Positions 12,481 to 25,900 of a stretch of DNA of 64,000 nucleotides are shown piece after piece (the stretch's first letter is position 1; every line of letters starts with the position of its first letter). The notes beneath the pieces are model-generated. The model was given only the letters and a program-made list of their open reading frames with translations. It did not search any database and had not been told where the DNA came from. This DNA is from Stichopus chloronotus. Lineage: Eukaryota; Echinodermata; Holothuroidea; Aspidochirotida; Stichopodidae. The stretch spans positions 4,013,359 through 4,077,358 of the forward strand of contig CM037832.1 of the NCBI GenBank assembly GCA_021234535.1, given 5' to 3'. A program made the position numbers and the translations under genes.

Positions 12481-13765
12481 GCACAAGCTAGGCATCACAA
12501 ACAAACACACATACACACACAAACTGACACATACAGGCCATCATGACTGCGTAAGTGTCTCTGCTCATTGAAACCAATAATCCAGAGCTGTACCAACTGC
12601 AAATCATTACCATTACATTTAACCACAAATAGAATATAAGTAGGTCATTTATCATGATGTATGACAGTAAGTATTAGGTGCAACTATTGCACACAATACC
12701 AACCAGAATATATTAAATAAAAATACTTCAATGTAACAGACAGAAACATTCATCACATGACTCCAAATGAAAACGCAGTATCACAAGTTGAGAATAACAC
12801 AGCAATACCCAGTCACATATTTTTACCCAAATAATTTTAATCATCTGTAAATATCTGAGTTGTCCTTGTTCTTCTTTACCACTGTTTTAATTGTCTTTGC
12901 AACCACCAGCACAACCACGATTTTAGGGAGGACACCATAGTACGAGCTATGCAGTTACCAAACATCTGCTCCTGCATACCTATCTATGGTCACAAAATAT
13001 CCTCTTATTTCTGGACACCATACACATTTTATCCGTATTCCCAAAATTTGCTGGGGAGATCATAATTAATAAACTTTTTACATAGCAAGTGATCGTAATA
13101 AAACATTGTAGTACTGGTCTATATACATCATGCAGCTATTTTGAATTAATTTTGAGAGTAAACTGAGAGAGCCAAGTGCATTGCATTGAGAGTACAAACA
13201 ACATAAAGATCAAAATGTTACTGATTGGTAATTACAAAACAGTTTCAAAAGGGACATTCAAACAAAATGTTGATCAAACTTGATTTGTCAGTTCAGATAG
13301 AAAGTTTCCAGCATATTTTGTTAATTTGCAAATATATTGAAGTATGTTTTTGAAGTACATGAATGGGTCTGCTCATTGTCATCATTAGGCCTATGGAATC
13401 TGTCCCAAGGTCTTACCAGCATAATAAAAATATTGAAAGCCAAAAGTGACACTTATGTGACCTGACATCCTCTGTGACAACTAATGACAAACAACCATGA
13501 CCCATAGCATACTTGTCTTAAATTCTAAAATCACACTTCCATCGAGACTTTTAACATAAATTATGCCACACATCACTTTCTCGGAAGTCACCTTCGAAGG
13601 TTCACAGGATTGATTTGCAAGCATGATTAGAATTGACTTTGCAGTATCAAAAAAACTGTACCCATCATGCCATTGATTAAACGGGGAAAAAAAAATTCAA
13701 TGATGAAGTTGATTATGTGGCAAGAACCCCACACTGTGAAAAGGCACCAATAAACTACCGAATGT
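12480..13765. other. AMFR 3' UTR / downstream flank
   Basis: AT-rich sequence directly 3' of the AMFR stop on the minus strand, starting with a short CA-rich patch near 12500-12530. No other gene seen. Confidence 0.4.
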
Positions 13766-13988
13766 TCAGGAATGTTGCTGGTTCAATCTACGAAGAGTGG
13801 CTGCCAGAACTGCATTTCTCCTCCTGACTACTTCATCCTCTCTTTGCTGGTTCTCATCAGATTCTGACTGAGGGATGTTCTCATATGAAGTCTGATGACT
13901 GCCACCTAAAGGAAGACTACGGGCATCTTGGCCTGGCACAGAATGGTCATCCACGGCTCCCACGTTCTGCCGATTCTCGGCATATTTT
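13766..13988 (-). CDS. AMFR: AMFR coding exon 14 (VCP-interacting motif, stop)
   Basis: 223 bases. Completes R659, then residues 660-732 and TGA at 13768-13766. It finishes the UBE2G2-binding helix and ends with an Arg-rich VCP-interacting motif (residues 714-732). Acceptor TTTCTGTAG. Confidence 0.93.
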
Positions 13989-16900
13989 CTACAGAAAGAT
14001 GTAGAGACGGAATAAATCTGACATGTTTAACAGACAAGAACACGTCAATGGGATATGTAAACCGCTCCTAGTGATATGAAACATTCCACATTCATGTTAC
14101 ATAGTGCAAGAGCATGAGGACATTTGTACGGTGCTATGGCAAAATTTGCAGGGTGTAAGAAAATTTTCATAGTGTGGAGAAATTTACATGCAGTGGTGAA
14201 TGGAGATAAACAAAATGTAAGGACATTTACACAGAAAGTACATTTTTCATCAATAAGTGACCGTAGCCAATGAAGAAATGGTACATATATAAACATCTGT
14301 CACACTGACTGTTGAATAGATGTGTTGCAAAAACTGTTTCATCAGTCACATTGACTGCTGTATCTGTCACACTGACTGCTACAGCAGTCACATTGACTGT
14401 TGCAGCGGTCATGTTGACCGCTGCAGCTGTCAATGTGACTGCTTAATGGCTCACTTCTAAACTAATACAGATACGGTATCTCTGACAGACAAAGCAGGTT
14501 TTTAAAAGTACTACCAGTGTTCATCACAAACTACTATCCCCTTCACTCATTAAAAAAAAAAAAAGTTACACCAAAGAAAGTGTTGTCTGAAAATCAAATG
14601 ACTTGGTGATGCCTTGCCATAAGTAAAATCAACTGAAAAGTTCCAGAGAACATCCCGTCCTACATCACTAATTGGACATGTGTGCCTTATTGGGCTGGAG
14701 ACCACTTGTCCACTCTTCAGAGATCAAAGTGACACATCATGCATGACTTTCATTGACCTAATATGTCAAAAATGTGGAGATCATATTCACATGGATCATT
14801 ATCTTTTAAGTACAATATATACTTTCTTCCTACACAGAGTTAACAGTGCATACAGTGTTATCAAGATTCACAGACAACAACATTGCTCCATGGGCACTTT
14901 TATTGATGTCATGAAAAATGCCCGACATCTGTTTGATTACCCAAAGGATAATTGTCGGCTTCGCATATTTGAAGTTCGAGCAACATTTTATTGATGAAAT
15001 ATTACAGTGCAATCACAGATTTACTTCTGTTGACCTTGAATGGTCTTTGACCTTCAAGAAAAATGTGAAGTTTTATCTAATCACACACAAGTGGAGCCAT
15101 TTGGCAATTTGTAATATATTCATATAGGGTGATACACACCAGATTTGACATCCATTCTAATTCATGATGACTGATGTCATGAAAAATGCTGGACATATGC
15201 AAAATTATGGAAGGATAATTTTCGGCTTCACATATCTGAAGTTCAAGCAACATTTAATTGATAAGATACAACAATGCATTCACAGATTTACCTAGAACTA
15301 TCAACCTTGAATGGTCTTTGACTTTCAAGGAAAATGTGAAGTTTTATCTAATCACACACAAGTGGAGCCATTTGGCAATTTGTAATATATTCATATAGGG
15401 TGATACACACCAGATTTGACATCCATTCTAATTCATGATGATTGATGTCATGAAAAATGCTGGACATATCCAAAATTATGGAAGGATAATTTTCGGCTTC
15501 ACATATCTGAAGTTCAAGCAACATTTAATTGATAAGATACAACAATGCATTCACAGATTTACTTAGAACTGTCAACCTTGAATGGTCTTTGACTTTCAAG
15601 GAAAATGTGAAGTTTCACCTAATCACAAAAGTGGAAGTATTTCGTGGTGTAACATATTCATGTAGGGTGATACACACCAGATTTGACATTCATGTTAATT
15701 CACCTCTTTTAGATACATTTTTGTTTACATTTTGACACACTCCCAGGTCACTATCTTGTACATCTTACAAAGATCAAGAGAAGCTTCTATGCAAACTGTT
15801 CTAAGTAAAATGACAAAACCACTGTCGAGACGAAGACAATCCCCAATAAACTTAGCCCTTAAATCCGGAGAATTCCTCATCACTGTTTATTGCAGTTTAT
15901 GTAATTCTTATGATGTGGTACATCACTGGAAATACTTGAAAGGATAAGTTAACCTTCTTTGTAACAGAACTGTAGAGACTGCAGTCCTTGATAGTACATA
16001 ATGGTACAGGACAGGCTGATCCGTCCCACAAGTTTCATGCTAAGTTGTTCTGTTGTTCCCTATTGTTTACTGTTTACATTAGGTACAAAAATAGGGCACC
16101 AGATACCCCAGGTCCAGGCCCTTTGGGTACCCACAAATACAACACTTAATAAAGCCTTTGCTCTGCTACAGTGATTTTAACATCACAGAGTTGTGTATGG
16201 TAGAGCTGAATACAGCTGAGTACAGCAGCATTCCTTTTATGTATTTCTTTTTATTGTTTGTAACTTTGTACCCTACTACTTATCTACTAGCTCATTAGTT
16301 CCATGCTCTAAAGAAACCAACTTGACTGCATTCTTTCCATGCACGTAAGAAACACACTTGACTGGACTCTCTCCACGTGCTTAAGAAACACAGTCGACAA
16401 CATTTTCTGCATGCACTTATGGGACACACCTGACTGCATTCTCTCCATGCTCTACGATACACACTCGACTACAGTCTTTCCAACTGCTCTACAGAAACAA
16501 ACATCACTGCATTTTCCTCATGTTCCAAACCAGTTGTTCCCAGATAATGGGTCACGATCCAAATGTGGGTCACCGATGTTTCTGTTGGGTCGTAAGCAGC
16601 TCTGTGGGTCGGGTGGATCATGAATGAGTTCTAGGCTAGACGACCCACCATTCATGTATCATTATCATACATCTCATATTACTATTATATATCAGATAAT
16701 GATTGCAGCTTTAGTTGATTTACCTCTTACTTAAATACCTTTGACATTATATTTATAAGGAAGATCAGTAACATTAGACTGACCTGTAGCTTGGAAACAA
16801 TCTAGGGCTAAACTACAACTTCAGTACCAGGCTACAGACCAGGCTAGGCCTGGTTTGTGCAATTGTGATGATGTGTCGTTATGGAACTGCCTGCTCCATA

Positions 16901-19900
16901 TATTTCATACACCTCAAAATCTTGCAGGCTCTGCAATAGTTGTGAAAATTGTTTAAGTCTCACTGGTGGTGCTATAGTTGCAGGCTTGAATCTAGCAGGC
17001 TACAGTTCTTGCTGCTACTCCTCGACAGGTTGCTAGGGAGGTCTATTATTGCTGACCCAGTGGCAGAGGACGATGCAAAAAGTCTTTACATGGCGTCTAA
17101 TTACGTTGGTAACGTGACTTCAAAGAATTCATTGAAGTCTTTACAACCTGAACGTATATTTGCAAATGAAAATTATGAATGCATACTACTCATCCTTCAG
17201 TACAACATGTATTCACACAACTATAATGTCATAAATTCTACTTTTCATGAATAGGCCCATCAAAGATATCTACAAATTACGCATCCTGAACTTATATGGT
17301 CCCTATGATACAAACTAGTGCATAATCCATCGACATACCTTCGTGCTTCTTGGAGCAGCCTTTCTTTCCTCATGGTGAGCATGCTCTGTCGTTCTGTGGA
17401 AGACTTTGAAAATCTGGTCCCTGAGCTGCTGGATCCACTACCGCTACTTGCACTGTTAGATGGGGCATCGGCAGTCCCTGAGCTGTTGTAGCCATCACCG
17501 CTGCCTTCACCATTGCTCAGAACACCACCGGTGGCTGAGCCATTGTACCCGTCACCTCTATGTTCAATGTTGCTTTGGATGGTGCCACCGTGATTGTCAA
17601 GCTGGAGGGTGTCACCACTTCCTCTCATTTGATGCCACATTGAGCTTTACCATGGAAAAGAAAAATATTTTATCTTCCTTAGGAGGTTATCTTCCTTAGG
17701 TTAACTTTTCATCTAAATTGGCTCTGGAGAAGAGAGAACTAAGTTTGCTAGATAAACCACACAACCAAGAATGCTGATGGAAACAGTGTCGGCTTTATAC
17801 TTTAATGACTACCCAAAGTTGACTGGCAATTCCTGCTAGACCAATCAATAAGAACAAACTAATAATCCAGTCACCAAAGGTCTCGCATCTTCCATCATGA
17901 CACTTTTTCCACTCCGGTGTCACCACACCCTTAATATTTTGATAACAGACATTGGTAAAAGGTTACGCACGAAGACAACTATTGCACTATGATCATTGAC
18001 ATGGTGCTCTACTTAGCAAACTGCAGAACAATGCAATTACCATAAACACAGCACTCCACTGGACACCGTAATCATCGCATACGACTTGAAGAGGGCGACA
18101 GAACTGGACAGCCCTAACTGTACAATTTGACTGCACTGAATCATCACTTACTCCAAATGATCACGGATATACTGTGCATGGTGTTCTCATTTACTCTGTT
18201 TATCGAACATTGGGTTTTTGATGAGCTCCCACCTGTGTTTTTGTCAGACATACGACTTGAGCGAGATTTCCAATCCTTTGGAAATTTATCACCTTGGACC
18301 ATTCTTTATCAATCGGTTGGCAGATATGTTTGTGTTTTGCTGATAATAAATGTTTATATTATGATCTGTCAAATGATCTTGAGCTGGAGAAGTTTACAAA
18401 TTTGGATATGCAACAAAAAAAAAAAAAAATTGTAAAACTACATATTAATGAAAACTTTAGAAGAATACAACCATCATTATCAGAGTAAAAATGCAGAGCA
18501 TTTCACTTACGTCGAATATGAAGCAGAAAATCATGTGTGTTAACTTACAGAGAGGTTGCCAATAGTTTCAAGAGAACTTTAGTTGCTGTTAATATACAAT
18601 TTACAATTGTTAATATACAATTTACAATTTGCTGTTAATATACAATGCTGTTAATATACAATTTCCTTTTATGGCCATACCTCAATTCAGGATGATTCTC
18701 AGGTCTCCTCCCAGAGGTGGTGGGCCTCAGAAGAGGGGAATAGGTCTCCGAGTCTGCAGGTACGTTGTTAACCTCGGTGGCAGGTGAAGAACCACTGGCT
18801 TGGGGAGCAATGTTTTCCGCCTGAAATTATCAATTTTGTTTCAGCAGGTTGTTAAACACAAAAATAAGGGGCAGGAGAGTGCAACAGGGGAAAAAAAAAC
18901 ATAAAGATACTATAAAGTAGGTAAATGCTTCCGAGGAGTTGGTACAAAAACTAACCAAAGTCATCATCACAATCAATTACAGCTGTCTTTTTGACTTTAA
19001 TTTGATACAGTAGTTACACTACATTCGTAGTGTAATGTCATTACAACATTTTCTGATGAAAAGTCAGAAGTTGAAAAATCCTATCTACCATTTCTAACCG
19101 GAAAGCCCAGGTTGCGGTTACTTGAAGTTTCACAGTCATCGAAATTGGACCAAACTATTGGCAAAATAGCGCACTACAACGTGATGATGAAAAACATCAC
19201 GTAGTTACCGGTAAGTAATCCAGGTCTTAATGAATATGCAACGACTTGCAGATAACCAAATCACATTGTGAACTTTGTTGTCCTTTGCTGGCCATAACTG
19301 AATAAGATATTAAGCCTGAGCACCATATCGCTGTCACACTTCACTATCAATTAACTAAACAAATGCAGAAACCACTTACAGACAAACTGGTCCTTGAGCA
19401 CTAATTTATGATATACACATTTGGGAGTAATTACTATGCTTCAAAGCACTGTCGATGTTTTGCAAAGTAATATGTTCAAAACAAGAAACCAAGCACTGGG
19501 ATAATGGAAGTAGACTAATATATCTGAACTGCAATTTATCCTACATGGAATTCTTCCTGGACACATAATATTGCATTTACACAACACCAAAACACACAAG
19601 AACCTGAAAGCCAAAAGGCTTTGTGATTCCTTGCCATTTGGTTACATTATAACAAATATGAATTAGCCACATGACAAGTATGAGATCAACCACAGTTACC
19701 GTTCTTGAAACACCATATTAATATGCCTTTAACCCCAAGACTTAACCTCCCCGTCAAACATAAAGGTGCAAAAATTGAGAGAAATAGTCTGTTCAATATG
19801 GGCAGTACACATACTAAGTATGAAATCCCCCACAATTAACCTTCTTGTGATAAAGTGTTTACAAGATTTTGACAACTAAGTACTTAACAACTGAATATGA

Positions 19901-22900
19901 GCGATTGACATGCAAACTATGAGATCACTCAGTTTCTCTTTTTGAGATACAAAAGTTAACATGAGTTAGATGTTTTGACCACTAGTGACTCCAAATGACC
20001 TTTGAACTACACCAAAATCAGTAAGTGTCATCTGCTCAATATGAGAAATCCCCATGATAAATATGAGCTGCCCCCAGTGATAAACTTCCCGAGATATAGT
20101 GTTTACAAGGTTTTCCTTATTTGACCTCTGGTGACATCAAATGACCTTTGACCTACACCAAAAACAAAAGGAGTCTTCTACTTAGTGTATACAATCCACT
20201 CCTCAAGTATGCCATCAATCAAGGTTACCCTCCTGAAGATATTGTGTTTACAATTTTTTACAGTTTGAACTACTGGTGACCTCAAATGACCTTTGACCTC
20301 CACCAAAACAATAAAGATCTGCTGCTCATTATTACCAACCCACACATCAAGTACGACATCAGCCACGGTTACCCTTCTGGAAATACTGTGTTTGCAAGCT
20401 TTTTATAGTTTGACCTCTATAAAAATAGGGATCATCTACTCAGTAAGACCAACCCACACACCAAGTATGAGATCAGTCATGGTTACCCTTCTTAAGATAT
20501 TGTGTCATAATAATATAAATATGTATAACATAAAATAATATTTAAGTGTCAAATACACACACAACATCGACATCGCTTAGATTCCTTCTGCCTTTGGAAA
20601 GAAATCAACAACAAAACAATAAATATGTCACTTATGTCTTCATCAGTCATCTCTAAAGGAAATGAAACTAAACGACAGCAGTTCCAAAACTAGCAGAAAG
20701 AAACAAAATGGTCAAAAGAGCTTGGTTAACTTACAAGTCTTCCTTCTAAAATATTTTCAACGGTTAGTTCCACTGATCTTGTAATCCTTAGGTCTTCCAT
20801 GACCGTCTCGTAAGTTACATCAGGGAACATTTGATGAACTTGATTAGCCTGACAAAAATAAAATATAAGATCAAAATGAGGGAAAGGCCCACGATCTGCA
20901 ACCAAGATGGATTGGTTTCATGAAATCATCGACGTCTCTGCTTCAACTTTCAAATCCTCTGACACTATTTGCCTCTAGATTTCTCAAAGGGCTACGTAAC
21001 AATACACCCGACAGGGAAAATTACTTGACAAGGAATTCTTGTCCAAGTTTATTTCAAAGAGATGTGTACCAAGAGAAACTAAATATTGAGGCACTTGTTA
21101 TGTCTTTAGATGTGTGGAGCTGAATTTTCCACATAAGAATGCATCACATACATGTCAGTGTAGTTTGTCAAGATGAAATGATCATACTAAAATATGTACT
21201 TAAATTTTACAATCCCTATATGTATTGAACAATGCACTAAACAATACCATAAGCAACCATACCCTGGATGGGTACAGTAGCATTACCGTCACCATCAGAT
21301 TAAAAACAATTTTAAAAAACATTAGCATAAGAAACAAATTTTAATACAAAAATCTCACCATGTTACTTAGCTGAGAATTTCTGTTTGCAATCTGTATTCT
21401 TCTGCCTGCATTTGCATGTGTCACTTCCACTGAAAAACTTGGCATCCAAGAAGCAATCATAGAACCTACAGGTAAAAAGACAGTTTTCAAATATTGGCAT
21501 TCAACCAGCAAACAAAAATGTAGAGTACCAGAAATGCAATAACTACTTGGTGGGTTCATGTTACACCTGAGTATTAAACGCCACAGTTGCTTGATCTTTG
21601 ATCCTTCATGATTGTTGACTTGTATGCAAAACCATAATTTGCGGAATTACTAACATTTTGTGCTATAAGGCTAAAATCTCAATGGAACTTTCTTCCATCA
21701 ATTTCTTCTCATGATATCCTTTAAGCACTAAAAAACATTAAAACAGTAAACTTAAAAAAAGTCTTCACAATAAAGATTAGGTATTCCACAATTTCCTGGT
21801 GGGTTGATTCCTGGATGTTTGGCATACGTTTCATGAAACAAAGCTTACATATTAATGCTTAAATTAAGATAATAGTTGAATAAAGCGGATATTTGGTTTT
21901 ACTGAACAGCTTATTACAATATCACTTGCTCTTGAATATTAAATGACATGACACACATACGGTGTACACAAGCTCCAAGTGTTCAGATACTGTCTTTCTT
22001 TTGATTGAATGCTGACTTTAAAGGAAACTCTATGAAACTATGATCAGTCGACTCATACACAAATCACTGGCATTTGGCCCTATTCTCATCAAGCCATCGC
22101 ACTTACATCCTTGCATAAATTGAACGATATATATCGACAACAAATTAGTCATGACCAGTTACACTCCATAGTTTGCTATATGCATTCTGCTAACATGCAA
22201 CCAAACATAGCCTCCTCAAAGTGCCATCATTCCCTCAATACCGTACTGCATGGTTCTTGAGGACAAACCAATTTATTCCAAAATCTGTGATAGAAATAAA
22301 ACCCTGACAGAATTGTTTCAGTACATCAAATTATTGCACAGGTGATTCTGCTGCGCATGAATGCAAAGCGAGTTAAGAAATGAAGATTTATTTTTTGAAG
22401 TCTGAAAGGGGAAACTACAAGGACTTTCTTGAAGCCTTCCCTAGACCTAGGACAGAATGTACTGAAATCTGCATTTTCCAGTAATGCTACTGGACCGCAG
22501 TATCATCACCATGCTGGCTGAGTGAATACGTCTACAAGAAACACTGCCCATTCTGAAAAATTAAACAATTAGAATCTTGTGGGAATAACTAAATCAGAAA
22601 ATAAAATTGCTTCAAGATTTCTCTCTCAGGATACCACATTAACAGTGTCACCTAGACAAAAGTGCACACATGACTCAAAATGGCATCACAAATGTAAGAA
22701 GTCCTGATGGGTCACCAGCAAGTTACTACAACCATACATACATTATTGTATGTATTGTGACTTCTTGTATTTGAGGCATTTTGTGTAAGTCATTGTATTT
22801 CTCAGGGACTGCTCACCATCAAAGTGGAAGAAATGACCTCCTGGTCTGTTGTTTCCAGGCAACGGCCTTGGAGGAAGTCTCTGAGTTCTAGGAGGAGGCG

Positions 22901-25900
22901 GAGGAGGAGGAACCCCATCTGGAGTCTGTCTCCTCGCATCTGCTCCAGCTCCAGAAATGTTCAGAGGATGACGACACGTCGGACAAGATGTTTCGTGTTC
23001 CAGCCAAGACCGTAGACAACCACTGCAGTCAAAATAAACAAACAAAAGTACTAAAGCATTAAATGTTTAAAGCATTAAAGCATTAAATGTACTAAATATT
23101 GCCAGTCTTTGGCAAGGAATAAAAAAGTTATGATGTAACATTGTTGCACAGTGTCAGCATTTCATTTGTTTGAGCTATCTCTGAATTTATTGTCTTTTGT
23201 TTTAAACACTGATATGTGAAGGCAATCATTTTTACCAGTTAATTAACTGCAGAATTAAAGTATCTTAATTGACATCTCACTGTGGAGTTAATTTTCACAA
23301 AAATGTCTTTTCATCATAAATTTCAACTTAACACTGGAAAAATAATACACTATAAATATTTAAAACAAAAACATGTTATCACATTCTTTTTCTTCTTTTC
23401 TGAAACAAATCCATGCCAAAGACATGTCTTTGTCTAATCTACAGGGGTTCTTTCTAAACCTCAAGTTCCACTCAAAAATCCAAACATTTTAGTAAAATAA
23501 GCCCTGCAAAGTTTTGTAGGTCAAGAATACTGTTTTTTCAAATACTGGGGGCCCATTGAAATACTGACGATTGAAAGAAAAATACACCTCACATCGTCGT
23601 GACAGAGGTACACAGCAAGCTCAAGAACATATCCAGGTTCTACTTAGTTCGATGTACAATTTGAGGACAAATGTTTTCATCCTGGTGGCAAATAGCGAAC
23701 AGATAATAGGGCTCGAGTGCTCGCTGTGTAGAGCGGATGATCATTCAAGGGTGTATTGTTGATTGGCTAGGGTTTATGTGACAAAGTTTGTGTTTTGTGC
23801 ATATATTACAGGACATATATATATATTCATCTTATGCAGCAGCATGTAGCTAGCACAGAGTGGATATGTCCTTCCCAGTTAACTGGTTAAAGAAGACAAT
23901 ATTCACATCCAAATTACATCTCTCAGGGCATACACATTTTCGAACTGTGCTTGAAGATGAATGTTAAGAAAACATTAAAATCACAAATTTGCATACTTAG
24001 CCAATGTTTATTTGTGATGCAAGGTTAAAACTAATTTATTTGAAACATGCTATACAAAAATTTTAATGTTTTCTACTATTCTCTGATTGGGGCAGCATAC
24101 TGTGGATAAGTGGTTTACTTTTGAAATGGTAGCTGACATTACACATATTATCTTACTGCTATAACAAAGAAAATATGAACGTAATGACTACATAATCCTT
24201 TTTAATGTGCGAGGAACGAACGATGTGGATATCAAAAAATATGATCCTAATACGAGTAAGGTATAAGTGGTATGTTGAGAAAAGATTACTGCTAGGAATT
24301 TGTCAAACAATTCCAATTATTAACTGAGGCTTGAAATATGAAAAAGTCATTCAGTAATGCAAAATGTAAGATTGCCTTACTCATGAAAAAGGTGATTGCA
24401 TGGTAACTTTCGAGCTGATTTCATTTCCTCCCAGCAAATGGCACAATCATCATCATTCTCTTGAAGTTCATCTTGAGATGCAGGGGTGAATCTTCAAATG
24501 TCAAAGAAAATTAGAAACGTGAGACTTCATGATGTCTGAATGTGTACATACTACTATCAATGCAACTGGTTGGTCACATTTGTTACAACATGCTAACAGT
24601 GTCCATGTTTAAGTGGTTGCATACATACGCAAGAAAACATTACAACTTACGTCCAAGAGTTAAACATTTCCTTTAATTGACTGTCTCCATTTAGACAATT
24701 TGGGAAAATAAATATTTTGGGGGATAAATCCTGCCGTAAGATTTCAACTTGTTTTCATCATAACAACGAAAAGTGTAAAATATGATAATGTACTGGTAGA
24801 CAATTTTCATTCAACTTAACTATGTGCTTCTTTGAACAAGTCCACCAGAAGTATTCTGTTCATGAATATTCAGTTGGTCCGAACAGGTTGATTGCAGACG
24901 CCATAATGAAGTGATCATTTTTTAGTTTAATTGTAAAGACAGTGATCAATGATACTTTTCACTAAAATCCCAATACCAATCAAGGAGCTACAGATTCAGT
25001 TGTTTGTTTTTGATACACAAATTAAAAAAATGTGAAATGTTGCATATTCATGATGTTGGCAGGGTCTACTTTTTATAATCAGAACAGCAAAATGTTCAAA
25101 TATTAATTCTGTTTTGTATTGTTTCCATGCCATTTTCGTTGCTTTTTGCTACTGTCACTTCGTTCATAGTATTAAGTATTCCATTCATGAATAACCTTGC
25201 ATGTACCTTAAAACCAAAGAAAAATTAAGATCACGCATAATCTTAATCAATTTTCTTATCCTTCTGGCTTTCCCATGTACATGCAATCACTTTTGAATTC
25301 TATAAGCTGTGAGGTCTATCAATTTAATAAAATCATGAAAGATGATGTCACCATAGCATCACAATGCAACTTGATCTCACAATCACTGAAATGTGTACAC
25401 TGGTCTTACTGGTGGGTGGTGGTTTGTAAATTGTCAGTGGCCAGTGCAATGCCCCACTTCAACATGGTCTTCACTGAAGGGTAGCCATTTTCAAAATAGT
25501 GGTCAAAATGATAAACTGGTATGAAAATTTAAAAACTGCAAATTGACAAACAACAAATTACCTTGTTTCCATGTTGTGTACAACCTTCCTGTAGTTTTGA
25601 TGTCTTTGGACCCTCCTCTGAATTTCATTGTACAGAAATCGAATCTGAAGACATATGACGAGACTTGCCATGCTGAGGAACACGTTGCCCCAAAGCTGTT
25701 TATGAAAGAAAAGATGAGGAAACCCACTTGCAGCATTAAATTTTGCCAGATTTGTCAACAAAAGGAAAGTCTCAGATTTCATCACATCAAAATGGTAATT
25801 ATTCCATAGTCTAATACTTTGATACTTTTTACATCTTTGATGATGATCAACAGAGCTTCATTCTGTTTGAATTTGAAAGTCACACAAGGGGTTTTGAGGG

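Noticed and set aside
14680..14994. 104-codon plus-strand frame
   Set aside because: It runs into the 271-bp tandem repeat on the strand opposite AMFR; no similarity.
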